Assembly (NCBI GenBank): GCA_025093555.1
Contig: JAIWNF010000096.1
Location: forward strand, 42,963 to 106,962
Origin: Circinella umbellata
Lineage: Eukaryota; Mucoromycota; Mucoromycetes; Mucorales; Lichtheimiaceae
Reading direction: 5' to 3'
DNA length: 64,000 nucleotides
Within the stretch, counting starts at the first letter, position 1. Each line of letters starts with the position of its first letter. The notes under the pieces were generated by a model, which ran no database searches, was not told where the DNA came from, and was given only the letters and a program-made list of their open reading frames with translations. Position numbers and translations under genes: made by a program. Below are positions 44,801-56,955 of this stretch, piece after piece.

Positions 44801-47366
44801 GAAGCAGCATGGCATGCACCTTCTTTATTATTTTTTGATGATATCGATCGTCTTATCCCTGCTGAAGTGGAAGTAAGTGTTATAAATATATTTATATATC
44901 AATAAGAAATTTGGGGGGGGGGGGAAGGTATTGTGGTTAAATAGATCAGGAAGTTAATAATTACAAAATTTACTCGTAGCATGCTGATTCTACTCGATCT
45001 CGACATCTTGCTGAACTTTTCTTACATACAGCTCATAAAATGACAAAACGGCATCAAATTATGGTTATTGCTACATCACAACAGCAACAATCTTTACATC
45101 CAGCACTTATTGGTAATCATGTATTTACTGAACTTCGACATCTTAACCCACCTTCGCGTGATGAACGTAAAGAGGTAAAGTAAGAAAAAATAAGAAGGAA
45201 GAAAAAAAAAGGATCATATTTGAATCATCTTTAATGTTATGATTTATCTGGCTTACTTATAAATAATTTGTTCGAATATATACATATATAGATCATGGAA
45301 ACCATCATGGCTAATGGTCCTGAAATTTTACAGAGAAGTTTGCCCAATATTGACTTTGTAGCTGTTGCCTCTGAAACGGAAGGTTACCTAGCAGCCGATT
45401 TAAAAGCATTAATTGAACGTACTGTTCATGAAGGTGCTATTCGTAGTATCAAGGAAAAAACAAATCAAAGCACCGAAGATCAGGGTATCGTCGAAGAAAA
45501 AGAAATAGAGGGAAAAAAAGCAGAACTTCAAATTACGCAAGAAGATTTTACTAAAGCAAGAGAAGATTTTGTTCCTTCTTCATTACGTGGTGTTAAGCTT
45601 CAAAGCTCTGGTGTACTTTGGTCAGATATCGGTGGGTTAAATGAAACTCGGAAGACTTTATTAGAAACATTGGAATGGCCAACGAAATATTCTGTTGTAT
45701 TTCAGCAATGTCCTCTTCGTCTTCGATCAGGGTAAACATTTTATAATTGATTTTTTTAAAGGGTGTATGGGTAAAAAAAAAGAAGGTATATGACTATTGT
45801 CTTTTCCTTCTTTGTAAACTAACTTGAGACTTGGCTTGCTGGGATTATATAGTTTGCTTCTTTATGGTTTCCCAGGTTGTGGTAAAACCTTATTAGCTTC
45901 TGCTGTTGCAAAAGAATGCGGCTTAAATTTTATTAGTGTCAAAGGTCCTGAAATCTTGAACAAATATATTGGTGCAAGTGAAAAATCTGTGCGTGATTTA
46001 TTTGAGCGTGCTTCAGCTGCCAAACCATGTGTTTTATTCTTTGATGAATTTGATTCTATTGCTCCTCGAAGGTAATACACATTCGTAACTCCTTTCTATG
46101 TACATAATTATATATCCCAAAACATATTGAATGAACGAACCTTCATTTATTCCGGTATTTTATATAGAGGCCATGATAGTACTGGTGTAACAGATCGTGT
46201 TGTGAATCAAATGCTTACACAAATGGATGGTGCTGAAGGTTTGGATGGTGTTTATGTTTTGGCTGCAACAAGGTAGAAGAAGATATAATCTTATTTCACA
46301 CGGTCATATTTTCCTTTTTTTCTTTTATTAAGGATCCTTAATTAATTTAATATATTTATATTTATAGTCGCCCTGATCTTATTGATCCTGCATTACTTCG
46401 TCCTGGTCGTTTGGATAAGTCTTTATTATGTGGCATGCCATCCTTTGAGGAACGATTAGAGGTAAAATAAATTATAGTTTGACAATTTTCCTTTTTTGTC
46501 GATGTATGGTACTCATCCTCCCCCATCCCCCCCCCCCAAAAAAAAAACAAAATCTAAAACAAAATAAAACCTTTCTATTATTATTGCTTTAATGTATTTA
46601 TAGATTCTAGAAGCTTTATCGCGTAAAATGACATTATCGCCTGAAGTTGATCTTAAAATTTATTCTGAAAAAACTGAAGGGTTCTCTGGTGCTGATCTTC
46701 AAGGATTTCTTTATAATGCTCATTTGGAAGCTATTCATGGAGCTATAAACATTGAAAGTTTTAAAGAACAGCAAAAGAAAGCAGAAGAAGGAAAACAACA
46801 AAATGAAGAAAAGAGCGATTTCGTGATGGTTCGGCCCCCTACTAATACTCCCGAGAATAATGAAGGGGGTAGTGGTAGTAATAGCAATAATAGTATTCAA
46901 ACAAAAACAAAAGCGCCATTAACATTAGCAGAAAAAGGTCAAATTTCACAAAGAGTAAGTATCTGGATTTCTTTTTTTGGGATTCGGGAGAAGTGTTATT
47001 ATACTTGGTTTTACCACAAAAAAAATTTAAATTAAAAAAAAATATGAAACATTTAAAAAAAAAATCTTTTTTTAGCTGGCATTAATCAAGAAAGGTGTAT
47101 CCAAAAGTCAACAAGGAGAAAAGAAGAAAACAGAAGGCAAATCAAAAGAAGAAGAAGCTGCTGCTGCAGCTGCCGCTGCACATGCTGCTGCTGCAATTAC
47201 ACCACGTCATTTAGAAAAATCTTTAAAAGAAACAAGACCATCTATCACAGCAGAAGAATATCTACGTCTTAGTATGATTTATAATGAATTTGTTACTGGT
47301 CGTACAGGTGAATTACCTTCCGGTGAAGGAGCCAAAGGGATCGGCAAAAGAACTACCTTGGGTTAA
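41840..47366 (+). CDS. PEX1: Peroxisome biogenesis AAA-ATPase PEX1
   Basis: 18 exons by hand: 41840-41935, 42048-42254, 42435-42518, 42630-42744, 42816-43314, 43494-43604, 43696-43754, 43900-44179, 44277-44392, 44511-44612, 44721-44872, 44980-45174, 45292-45731, 45853-46071, 46168-46272, 46368-46461, 46604-46954, 47076-47366; 1171 residues, in phase. The N-terminal domain includes [21 protein letters not shown], typical of PEX1. The D1 ATPase has Walker A GAHGAGKS near residue 530 and a DD-type Walker B LLFFDDID. The D2 ATPase has Walker A GFPGCGKT near 825, Walker [15 protein letters not shown], and the [14 protein letters not shown]1 with PEX6 pulls ubiquitinated PEX5 from the peroxisomal membrane. 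Intact as far as I can see. Confidence 0.95.
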
Positions 47367-47964
47367 AGTAGTAGTAACTTAATAATCTAATATAGAAACC
47401 TAACCAATAAGAATAGCATCGGTAATCTAATTTTAGTTACTTTTTTTTATATTCTTGTACCTTGTAAAATTTTGCTCCCCTCTCTCTCTTTTTTTTCTCA
47501 CTTCTCTCCAGAGACCTCCTTCTTGTATTTAAAAATACCACAAACCGTTTATTTATAAAAGTTTGTAGCCAAAAAAGAATAAGCGACAAAAAAAAAACTA
47601 TTAAAACCGCCGCTTAACAATAATACATAAACTGCATAATATTGTAATACATTTTTTTTGTAAGTTATAAAACTTCTCTTTAATATTATTTATTACTACT
47701 ATCTATTACTTCTTTTTTACTTTTTTTTTTCTTACACTTTTCACACACACAGCTATTACTGCTGTCACTGCTTTTTTGCACTTTTTTTTTTTTTGCCAAG
47801 AAAAAAAAAACATATGTTATTCAACTCAACCCCAAACAAGAGAACCCCGGCAACTTGCTCCGAGTTCTTAATTTTTTTTTTACATTCTTTTTCATTCTTT
47901 TGAATAACTCACAGTTTTCTTTAACTTATTCTAATATTGAAATAGAAATCAAGAATAAACAACA
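47367..47964. other. Intergenic between PEX1 and MADS gene
   Basis: PEX1 3' untranslated region and MADS-gene promoter, with long T and C/T tracts (47440-47510, 47700-47790). No gene. Confidence 0.5.
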
Positions 47965-50282
47965 ATGGGTCGTAAAAAAATTAAAATTCAACCAATCAAA
48001 GATGATCGTAACCGCCAAGTAAATATTATGAGAGAGTGTTAAAAAAAAGGATTGGATTTGAATTAAAAAAAAGAAAAACTGTGTCTAACAAATTCAATTT
48101 TAGGTTACGTTTTTAAAAAGAAAACAGGGACTTATGAAGAAAGCATATGAATTAAGTGTTTTGTGTGATTGTGAGATTGCTCTTATTATTTTTAATTCGA
48201 GCGGAAAACTTGTTCAATATGCCAGTACCGAGATTGACAAGATTTTATTAAAGTATACTGACGTAAGTATTATTTTTTTCACCATTATCACAGTAAAAGA
48301 AATATGTTAGTGGTAATTGCTATAGCTACTGCTACTATTACTATTACTGTAGTTACTATAGTTACTATAGTCACTATAGTCGTAATCAATATTGTTATAA
48401 GAGTGTGAATTTTTTTCGTGTGTGACTAATTTTGCACTTCCTATTTTTGATTGTTTATATATCCATTATCTATTTTAGTATAATGAACCCCATGAAAGTA
48501 AAAATAATATGGATGTAAGTGTTGCCAAAAGGAATGAATAAAGAAAATAAATAACAATGAAATTGATTATGTTTTTTTTTAATTGTTTTTATTTCAGTTT
48601 GTCGGTGCGGCTGATCAAGATGAAGATGTTAAATTGGAAGATGAGGATATAGGGTCTGTAAAATCAGGAAAGGAATTAGCTACAACTGCAACTGTTCCAA
48701 CACAGTCCTTGACACACCCGCAAGAACATCATCAACCTACTCCACCTCCACAACATCAACATCAACCACATCACCAGCCTCCTCCTCCTCATCATCAGCT
48801 ACAACATCCACACCCACAACAGATGCAACAACATCATCCTCAACAACCTCCGCCACCGCCCCATATGGCTGGTCATCATCCTCAATCACATCCACAACAA
48901 CAAATGATGTATTATCAACAACAGCACTCACCATATTCTCACCCTCAACAACCTCGACCTGTACCTTATGGTGCTCCAATGCCACATCATACACCTCCAC
49001 CACCTCCCCAACAACGTGGGCCACCTCAGTTTGAAATGTATGGTGTACAACAACAGCAACCACCACCACCACCACAACATATATACACGAATTATGTACG
49101 TATATATAAGAATAGCATTATTATTACTGTTATTATAAGTCTCGTCTTCAAAATACATACCCAGTGTTTAACAAAAAAAAATACTAATCTAAATCTTAAT
49201 ATATATATTTATCTTTAGGGAATGCATGCGCCGCCACCACAACAACATCACCCAGGTCCACCCCCTCCACCACACTCACTTTCTTATGGTAGTGCTGGAA
49301 CGCCACCTCCACCGAGTAGTGTAATCCATCATCAACAACATCATGCATCTTATACAAGTGGACCTCCTGTTCGACAAGGAACACCTGTATTAAGTTCATC
49401 CAATGCTGGAACACCTCCTTTACCTGTTCCAACGACCCATAGTCCACATCATACGACAGAAAGTAGTCCGCATAATTCAAATATCCCAAGCCCAACACCC
49501 TCGGCAACAAGTCATCATAGCCACGGTGCAGCAAGTGCTGCAAGTAGCAGTACACCTACTACTACTAAAAAAAATGCACCACCTAAGTTACGTGTTCAAA
49601 TTCCTGCATCTCCAAAACAACCATCTCAACAAGATAATGAATTTGCACGTCCCAATACACCTCCAAATAACAATAAAAACAATAACAATGCCAATAGTAA
49701 TAATAGTACTAATAATAATAGTAATAATAGTGATAATAATAGTGATAATAGTAGTAACAACAATAACAATAATTCGACATCTCAGGCACAACAAGCATCA
49801 TCGCAAAAGACAGCAGAGCCCACTACAGCAGGTGTTGGGCCGCCATCTGCATTACCATCACAATTTGCGCAAAATTTATATTCTCCTACTACATTTTATC
49901 CAGAATTCTATCAGCAAAATGAATTACCTAGTCCATTGAATTTTTCAGCTACACCAACAGCGGCAAACACTTTCCAATGGCCAGCACCTTCTTCGGGTTC
50001 ATCTTCTATAGCCTCACAAACGGCAACGGGCTCAGGAGCAAGAGATTATAAACCATCACCACTGGCAAAAGAATCAAGGTAAGAAGGGAGAGGGTATAAA
50101 AATGAATTATATTATAATTGACAATTAAAACCTTCACTTTTTTTTTTATTTAACTATCTGTATTTTATAGCGATTCTAAACGACGCGCAAAAGAAGATGA
50201 AGAGGATAATGAGGATAATGAAAAAGAGAAGAAATTAAATGATAATGAAAAGAAACAAACAAAGAAAGCCAGGGTCGGATAA
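47965..50282 (+). CDS. MEF2-type MADS-box transcription factor
   Basis: Exons 47965-48018, 48104-48262, 48479-48514, 48598-49095, 49219-50078 and 50171-50282; 572 residues, in phase. Residues 1-60 are a MADS domain of the MEF2 class ([18 protein letters not shown], then [40 protein letters not shown]). It continues into a MEF2-like extension ending [10 protein letters not shown], close to animal MEF2 and yeast Rlm1/Smp1. The MADS domain ends are split by three small exons. The rest is low complexity: His/Pro/Gln-rich (residues about 110-245), then Ser/Thr/Pro- and Asn-rich, with a basic-acidic C-terminus KKARVG. In fungi, Rlm1-type factors act in cell-wall integrity MAPK signalling; that role is inferred. 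Confidence 0.93.
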
Positions 50283-50806
50283 ATGGAGGGGAAAAAACAA
50301 AGGGGGAAAGGGACGTTTAACAAAACATACACATATTTATACATATAAAAAAAAAGGAACTTTGTTTTACCTTATACACTTATACACTTATATACACTCA
50401 CAATTCGAATCCATTCATTCATTCATATTGATACAATAAGTCCATCTTAGGCTTAGTAATAATAGTAGCATTACTAGTAGTTTATATTATCATGCATTCA
50501 TATTTCCCCCCCCCTTTCTCTCTTACATTCCGTCCGCAACAAATTGTCCATCCAAGTCATATTCAGCAATCATTTTTCTATTTCTCTTTTTTATTTCCAC
50601 ATATTATTTTCTTTTGTGTATATATTTCTCCATCCATCTTCTTTTCTTCTTTTTTTTTTTAATTAAAACAATAAAGAAAAATATACATATGTATAAAAAA
50701 AAAAGCTTAATTACCATTTTTGATTTTTCAAAGAAATCGGCGCTTCTCAAAAAAAAAAAAAATATGAGGTTTACCTATAATAAAAAAAAAAACTGTATAT
50801 ATCAAA
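50283..50806. other. Intergenic between MADS gene and LIPB
   Basis: 3' untranslated region of the MADS gene and promoter of the lipoyltransferase, with C-, T- and A-runs. The part from about 50541 is duplicated in inverted orientation at 53218-53409. Confidence 0.6.
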
Positions 50807-51943
50807 ATGGCAAATTATACCCCCGTTTTTCTCACCCAACCTTTTTTTTCAACTTTGTCAATGTTACTTAAACGACCAATAACAACATTATTCAAAAAAC
50901 AAAATCAACAATGGCAACCAATTGCTAACTCAATTCTTTGTCGTTATTACCAACAACAACAATCGCGTTACTATAGTAACACGAGTGATAGTTGTGCAGC
51001 AAGTACTGCTAACCCATTATATCCAGAACGACCTATTGGTTATATTGATCTTGTTCGAGAAAAAGTCCCGTATGATGCCGGTTTACAAATACAAACATAT
51101 TTAGTTAATCGTCGTCATGCCATCAATAAACAAAAACAGCAAGAACAAAAGGAATATAAAGGAGAAGATCCAGAAGATATTATTATATTTTTACAACATC
51201 CACCTACTTATACCGCTGGTCGACGTATCCGGGGACGAACTGAATTAGAAGAAGAACAGAGGTTAAGAAGATTAGGTGCTGATTATTACGAGGTAAAATA
51301 AAATAGGAAAGGATTATTATTTTGATATATAAATATTAACTATATAGATAAAATCCCTTTTAGACAATGCGAGGTGGTCAGATTACATATCATGGACCAG
51401 GTCAGCTTATTGCTTATCCAATTCTTGATGTTCGTGATTATCAGGTATATATACTCTCTTTTCACTTTCTTATTTTATCGTTTTCTTCCTATTACTAATA
51501 ATTATCATTAAATTAAAAATTATAAACAATAGATTAATGTACGATGTTATGTATCAAGATTAGAAAAAACGATTATTGATTGCTGTAAAGAATTTGGTAT
51601 AGAAGCTAATACGACAGATAATACAGGGGTTTGGGTTGGACAAGATGCTAAAATTGCCGCATTAGGAGTTCACTTGCAACGTTATGTAAGTAGTCATGGT
51701 GTTGCTTTAAATTGTAATGTAGATTTAAAGTGGTATCAACACATTGTTCCTTGTGGTCTTGCCGATAAACGTGTTACTAGTTTGACAGATCAAGTCAAAA
51801 AAGAAATCACACCTCAACAAACATTACCTGTATTAGCTCATAGTTTTCAAAAATTATTTGGGGTGCCTGTACAACCTGTTCAACCTAATGGCACATTAAT
51901 GCGTGAAGTTAATTCTATTTTAATGGCAGCTTCATCTTCGTGA
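50807..51943 (+). CDS. Lipoyl(octanoyl) transferase, mitochondrial (LipB/LIP2)
   Basis: Exons 50807-51292, 51364-51444 and 51533-51943, 325 residues. It moves octanoyl groups from acyl carrier protein to lipoyl domains of 2-oxoacid dehydrogenases and the glycine cleavage H protein. The N-terminus is basic and Ser/Gln-rich without acidic residues, fitting a mitochondrial presequence. Family motifs: [36 protein letters not shown], then the catalytic Lys in [19 protein letters not shown] and the catalytic Cys in [13 protein letters not shown]. The first exon has an inverted decayed copy downstream at 52788-53215. Confidence 0.95.
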
Positions 51944-52787
51944 TAACTTAGCACCTATGCTTTTTACATACGAACATGCACAAATACACATGACCATCCT
52001 ATTTTGTATAATAGTAATAAATAATACGTACTGTATATATGTGATGGCTAAATATACACTGGGAGCGATAAGCTTTGTCAAAAAATGAATGGAACATCTA
52101 AGGCAAAAATGATTGTCTATGTCAAGAAGTTTCTGTTTCTTTGAAGTAACATAATAAGCTGAATCAAATTGACCTTAAAATGATACTTATTTTTGAGCTT
52201 TATTATAATATTGAATGACTTGTCGTCCAGAATGATCAGGAAAGATGTATAGAATTTCAACAAGTATGGAGTTACATGCTACAGCAATTCTATCAGGCAT
52301 TCTCTTCTCTGCTGTAGCGTTTCAATTCTCCTTTTAAGAGGCAGAACATCATCAGTTTACAGCCACAGGCTTCAATTTTTCTAGCCATCATTTCGATTTA
52401 TGCTTACTTAGTACAGGTATATATAACCTAATAACTCATTTTAAAATTTCCCTTATAAAAAATTCATGATGTCAAGCAGAATAGTCTTGAATTTGATAAT
52501 GCACAGTTGTAGTACTTTTTGATATGGTGCATTCCATCTTAGATAGCCAGAAAGTGAGGTTAAACCCCGCTTTATAATTTAATAGAAAAAAAAAATATCT
52601 ATTATGTATGCCGATTCCTTTATGTGATGTGTACGTACTTTCTTGATAAAATCACATGTACCTTCACTGATCAGCTTTGTGTCAATACATAGTTTAGCTA
52701 TACACTCTGATTCCTATAACATTATGCTAGTCTTTTCAATAATAATAAATCTCTGTTAAAGTACCCTTTAATCTAAGTCAGTTCGTC
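51944..52787. other. Non-coding
   Basis: 3' region of LIPB and AT-rich sequence without a supported gene. Confidence 0.5.
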
Positions 52788-53215
52788 TACGGATACATCG
52801 GCCAACGATATAAGTAGAAGTAGGTGGATGTTGTAAAAATATAATAATATCTTCTGGATCTTCTCCTTTATAATCTTTTTGTTCTTGCTGTTTTTGTTTA
52901 TGAACGGCATCACGACGATTAACTAAATCAGTTTGTATTTGTAAACAGGCCTCATACGGGACTGTTTTTAAACCAGATTAATATCACCAATAGACTGTTC
53001 TGGATATAATGGACTAAGCAGTACTTGCTGTACAATTATCACTCGTGTTACCATAGTAACGTAATCGTTGTTGTTGTTAATAACGTCAAAGAAATGAATT
53101 AACAATTGGTTGCCAATGTCGATTTTGTTTATTGAATAATGCCGGTATTGGCTATTTAAGTGTCATTGCCAAAGTTGAAAAAAAAGCCAGGTGAATACGA
53201 CAGAAATATCCACAT
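52788..53215 (-). pseudogene. Inverted partial copy of LIPB exon 1
   Basis: Read on the minus strand this matches LIPB 50807-51236 through the presequence, the region of PLYPE, and the PPTYT segment. It has small insertions and deletions (for example around 52975-52985 and 53080) and ends before the exon's donor site, so it cannot encode an enzyme. Homology extends into the upstream non-coding DNA to about 53409, which shows a genomic segment was copied, not an mRNA. Confidence 0.85.
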
Positions 53216-53229
53216 GTTTTTTTGGGGGG

Positions 53230-53645
53230 AGCGCTGACTTCTATGAAAAATCAAAATGGGTGATCAAACTTTTTTATTGTTTTGATTACGCAGATAAAAA
53301 AACAGAAGAAAGGAAGTGGAAAGGAAAATATATACACAAAAGAAAATAATATGAGAGAAAAAAACGATTACTGAATATGACTTGGATGGACAATTTGTTG
53401 TCAGAATAAAAAAAAAAAGGAGGAGGAAAATATGAATCCATTATCATAAGTCTAAGATAATAGGCCATTTGTTTGTTTGTTTGTTTTCATGATCGTTTGA
53501 TTTCATTACATGTCCTTATCAATATACAGTTTATAAGTTAACGGATCGCCTCTTATTTTTTTTTCATAACTAAAATAGGCTCTTGCTCTTGAACATTTCA
53601 ACATATTTCACTATCTTCAAATTTTTGATTTTTTGTTAGCATCCT
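53230..53645 (-). repeat. Left arm of inverted repeat pairing with 54075-54500
   Basis: Reads on the minus strand as a diverged copy of 54075-54500, with a spacer of about 430 bp. Shared landmarks are CAAACAAACAAAC, CCATCCAAGTCAT, and the recombinase-like fragment. Part of this arm (53262-53409) is in turn the inverted copy of the LIPB upstream region. Confidence 0.75.
53508..53640 (-). pseudogene. Recombinase-like family, N-terminal fragment
   Basis: A decayed copy of the fragment at 54037-54243, reading FEDSEIC-like and RGDPLTYKLYIDKD on the minus strand. It has frame breaks and is shorter. Confidence 0.5.
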
Positions 53646-54036
53646 TGATGAGAGCGGAAGATAGATACAAGATGGATGGGGGATGGATGAGAGATTGATG
53701 AAAATCAGCGGGGATAATGTGTCCCCAGCCAATAAAAACAATTTAGAGGGTCATTTTGATTGGATAATGAAAATCTTTTCCGGTTTTTTTTTGCCTGCTA
53801 TCTTTCATCCATCTTGTATCCGTCGTCCATCCATCTTACAAAATCTTACACATTCAATCTTACTCATCAATCTTACATTAACTTTACACTAACTTTTTAT
53901 CAGTCTTATCAATTTACATATACCTTCCATTTTCTCTTATATCCATATTATATCAATCTTACTCATATATCTTACATATATCTTACAAATATTATATCAA
54001 TCTTTATCAGATCTTACATCCATTTATTATCCAAAA

Positions 54037-54243
54037 ATGCTCACAAAAAACCAAGCCATTTGTGCCTTCTTTTATGTCGATTTTACTGAGGAAAACGTGA
54101 AAACTTACAGAAAAAAAATCCAAGATTTTGAAGATAGTGAAATATGTTGGAATGTCAGAGAGCAAGAGCCTATTTTAGTTATGAAAAAAAGAATAAGAGG
54201 CGATCCGTTAACTTATAAACTGTATATTGATAAGGACATGTAA
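54037..54243 (+). pseudogene. Recombinase-like family, N-terminal fragment (68 codons)
   Basis: An open frame MLTKNQAICAFFYVDFTEEN, then KKIQDFEDSEICWNVREQEP and RIRGDPLTYKLYIDKDM. The same N-terminal module starts the longer relatives on the minus strand at 61815-63071 and 55254-56220, and appears broken at 57376-57560. Here it stops after the module. It may be a truncated copy or a short gene of its own; I favour truncation. The upstream DNA (53810-54030) is rich in AATCTTAC and ATCCATC repeats. Confidence 0.5.
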
Positions 54244-54500
54244 TGAAATCAAACGATAATGAAAACAAACAAACAAACGAATGGTCTATTATCTTAGACT
54301 TATAATATTTTCCTCCTGCTTTTTTTTTATTCTGACAACAAATTATCCATCCAAGTCATCTTCAGTTATCGTTTTTCCCCTCATATTATTTTCTTTTGTG
54401 TATATATTTTCCTTTCCACTTCCTTTCTTCTGTTTTTTTTATCTGCGTAATTACGTAAAACAATAAAGTATACACATAAAAAAAGGTTTAATCACCTATT
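54075..54500 (+). repeat. Right arm of inverted repeat pairing with 53230-53645
   Basis: See the left arm. The sequence after the short ORF also resembles the MADS/LIPB spacer near 50541-50700, which ties the three places to one series of segmental copies. Confidence 0.75.
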
Positions 54501-54574
54501 TCTATTTGGATACAATAATACTTCATATTCCTGAACATTTTTAAAAATGAGCGAAATCAAGTACTACGTATGGT

Positions 54575-55034
54575 AAACCGGACTATACTTAGTCTATATA
54601 AATCTGTCTTTGCTCACAGTCAAATACATATATGTAGCATTATCTCGAGTACGCACACCATATTATTTATATATATTTTTTCTCCTTCATCTTCTACAGA
54701 ACAATTTTCTCATCTCATATAGCCAGTATAATTTACCGACAAGCTATATCTAATCTACATATCTATCCAATAACTTGAACTTGACTTCGAATGGTGGTGC
54801 TCCCAAGAGAAATATCCATGACTATTTAAAAGTCTTTTTTCTCATGTAGAATTTTCATACAAAGAAAATATTATACTCATAAAACCAATAGTACTCTTTA
54901 AGATCTTGATGAGTTCGAAGGGGATTGGGGGCTTGCCTCCAACGAGCTGCCAAACCGTAGCTCCGGGGAGGAGGTTGGCACGAAGCGAAGCGAAGGGGCT
55001 CAACCCACGAAGGTGCGAAGGTGACGAAGACTCG
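54575..55034 (+). mobile_element. Helitron 3' fragment, second copy
   Basis: The first part matches the helicase end at 14870-15060 in decayed form (CTATATAAA, TCTTTGCTCACAG, GCATTATCTCGAGTACGC). The last part (54920-55034) matches the GC-rich terminus 15225-15344, ending GAAGACTCG and followed by T. It is 5' truncated at an indistinct point. Confidence 0.75.
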
Positions 55035-55253
55035 TACGTACGTGATAATAAATCATTATTAGTATTTTATGATCATTATATTCTAGTTTATGTATACTTC
55101 TATTTTATTACATTTAACTTTCATCCATCCTACATAAAGCATGTGACAACTGGCCGCTTAAAGAGCATGCCCAACTGTAATATATTTATTTTTATAAACA
55201 ACCCCTTTCTAACATTCAAATGTTCTACCCAGACATGCTTCAATATTCCTAAT
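55035..55253. other. Short spacer
   Basis: Begins with the palindromic run TACGTACGTG directly after the Helitron end. No gene. Confidence 0.5.
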
Positions 55254-56220
55254 TTATTTTGCTTTTTGAATACAATAATCTCTATTCTGATCAAATTTTT
55301 GTAATAAATCACTATCTTCAATTAATTTTTCAGTGTCAAAAATAAACACATCATTGGATTAAGCAAAAGTATCAACTGCAATTTTTTTAAAGAGAGGTTT
55401 GCCTCAATCAAATCGACAATATCTTCACTTCTTGTTGTTATGCCACCAAAGTCGATGGTAACCAAGCAAATATAATGATCAGTAGGTTTAAGATAAGCAA
55501 GTAAGTCTTCTGTGTTACCATCGACACTTAACTCGTCCATAATCACCTGTAAATTGTCTTGTAAATCACGGAGAGGAGCCCCAGATACATGGTGAAACGT
55601 TCTTTTAGATTTAAAAGTCTTGTTCTACTAGTAGTATCTAGCATATCCAATAACTTCATATCCATATTTTTTCAAATTTTTCAAGGTATCTTGGTACTTT
55701 GCCACAAGGTCATCTATAATTAAATATGTTAGAGACCATTTTAATTGAAACCATTTTAATGTGTTCGTATAATAAATCTCTTTTAAAATATATAATCTCT
55801 CTGGTGATTCTTTCAGTTTTTTGTTTCCTTCCAAGTAAAAGATTTAATTTTTGATTACGACACCAACTTGCAAATGAATGAACCGATTTTTCAATATCTT
55901 GGGTAGATATAATTTTCTTGTTATACATGGTTTCGTTGCTTGGTTGAAACTTCGTTCATGAATTGTTTAACTTGCGCCTTAGTTACCAATTCAACTCTTT
56001 TTCTTTTATTTACTACTTCTTTAATAATTTCATCCAAATACAACTTGTAGCTCAAAGGATCATCTTTTATTCTCTCCTTCTTAACCAAAATTGGTTCTTC
56101 CTCTCTTGTATTCCAACATATCTCACAGTCTTCAAAATCTTCGATTTTTTTTTTTTGTAAGCTTTCACGTTCTCTTCAATAAAATCGACATAAAAAAAAG
56201 CACCAATGGCGTGAATTGTT
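55254..56220 (-). pseudogene. Recombinase-like family member, near full length, frameshifted
   Basis: On the minus strand, in order: AFFYVDFIEENVKAYKKK, EDCEICWNTREEEPILVKK, KDDPLSYKLYLDE, KAQVKQFMNEV, then after a frameshift near 55930 VHSFASWCRNQKLNLL, then LTYLIIDDLVAKYQDTLKNL, GYEVIGYARYY, and further frame changes to LSVDGNTEDLLAYLKP, ICLVTIDFGGITTRSEDIVD and DTEKLIEDSDLLQKFD. The relative at 61815-63071 has GYARK at the same place. The 'YAR(K)S' start of a C-terminal domain, plus the later 'ICLVTIDFGGLTTR', suggests a serine recombinase/resolvase fold like IS607-type enzymes, which have been reported in eukaryotes including Mucorales. That is inference; at least three frame breaks make this copy dead. 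Confidence 0.5.
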
Positions 56221-56955
56221 ATTGATCCATTTCAAAAGGAAAAAAAAAAAGATCAATATCTTCATGTCCAGGGACCTTATCTTTGATTGAAAATTGAAAT
56301 ATCAACTCCAAAACTTGGATCACTCCATCAAAAATGAAATGAGAGTTTTCATCTTTTATATGCATAATATCACTTGACTTTACTCAATTTCTGGGGTTGA
56401 AATTTCAAGAGGAAGATTGCCATTATGAGTAAGTGTAGTAACTCTACAGTACTTCCACCGTCAATTGGTCACTTTTCTGAAGCTCAATTGGTCACTTTTC
56501 TGAAACTTAATTGGTCACTTTCCCGAATATCAATTGGTTACTTTTCTGAACCCCAATTGGTCAGCTTAAAGAATACAGTGAATTGCGTTTGATCAAAACG
56601 CTTCAAATAGTGACTCTTAATCATTTGAATCAAATAAATGAATACAGTTGTTCCAATGCCAAAGGGCGGTTTTTCGAGAAAAAGGGGGGCTTTTTCAATA
56701 CTCAGTTTGCGTGTTTCTCAAAATCAAATCACAGTTTTTTGTGAACTTAAATTGCAGTTTTTTGTGAACTTAAATTGCAGTTTTTTATGAACTTAAATTG
56801 CAGTAAAGCAAGGTTTTTTTCGAAACAATCTTTTCTTATTGTAGACTTTACAAAGCTTCTTTTTTTCTTTTGAAATCTACTATAAATCTTGAGGGTATTG
56901 TATCGATCTGACTTAATGGGTAATTAAATTAAGAGGATATGTGACAGTGTTCATT
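56221..56955. repeat. Non-coding with two short tandem repeats
   Basis: At about 56460-56575 a 28-30-bp unit with AATTGGTCACTTTTCTGAA occurs about five times with drift. At about 56735-56810 a 24-bp unit, TTGCAGTTTTTTGTGAACTT, occurs three times. No gene is seen in the stretch. Confidence 0.75.

Noticed and set aside
48737..49158. Minus-strand ORFs opposite the MADS-factor tail
   Set aside because: Artefacts of the CAC/CAA repeats (poly-Val, poly-Trp strings).
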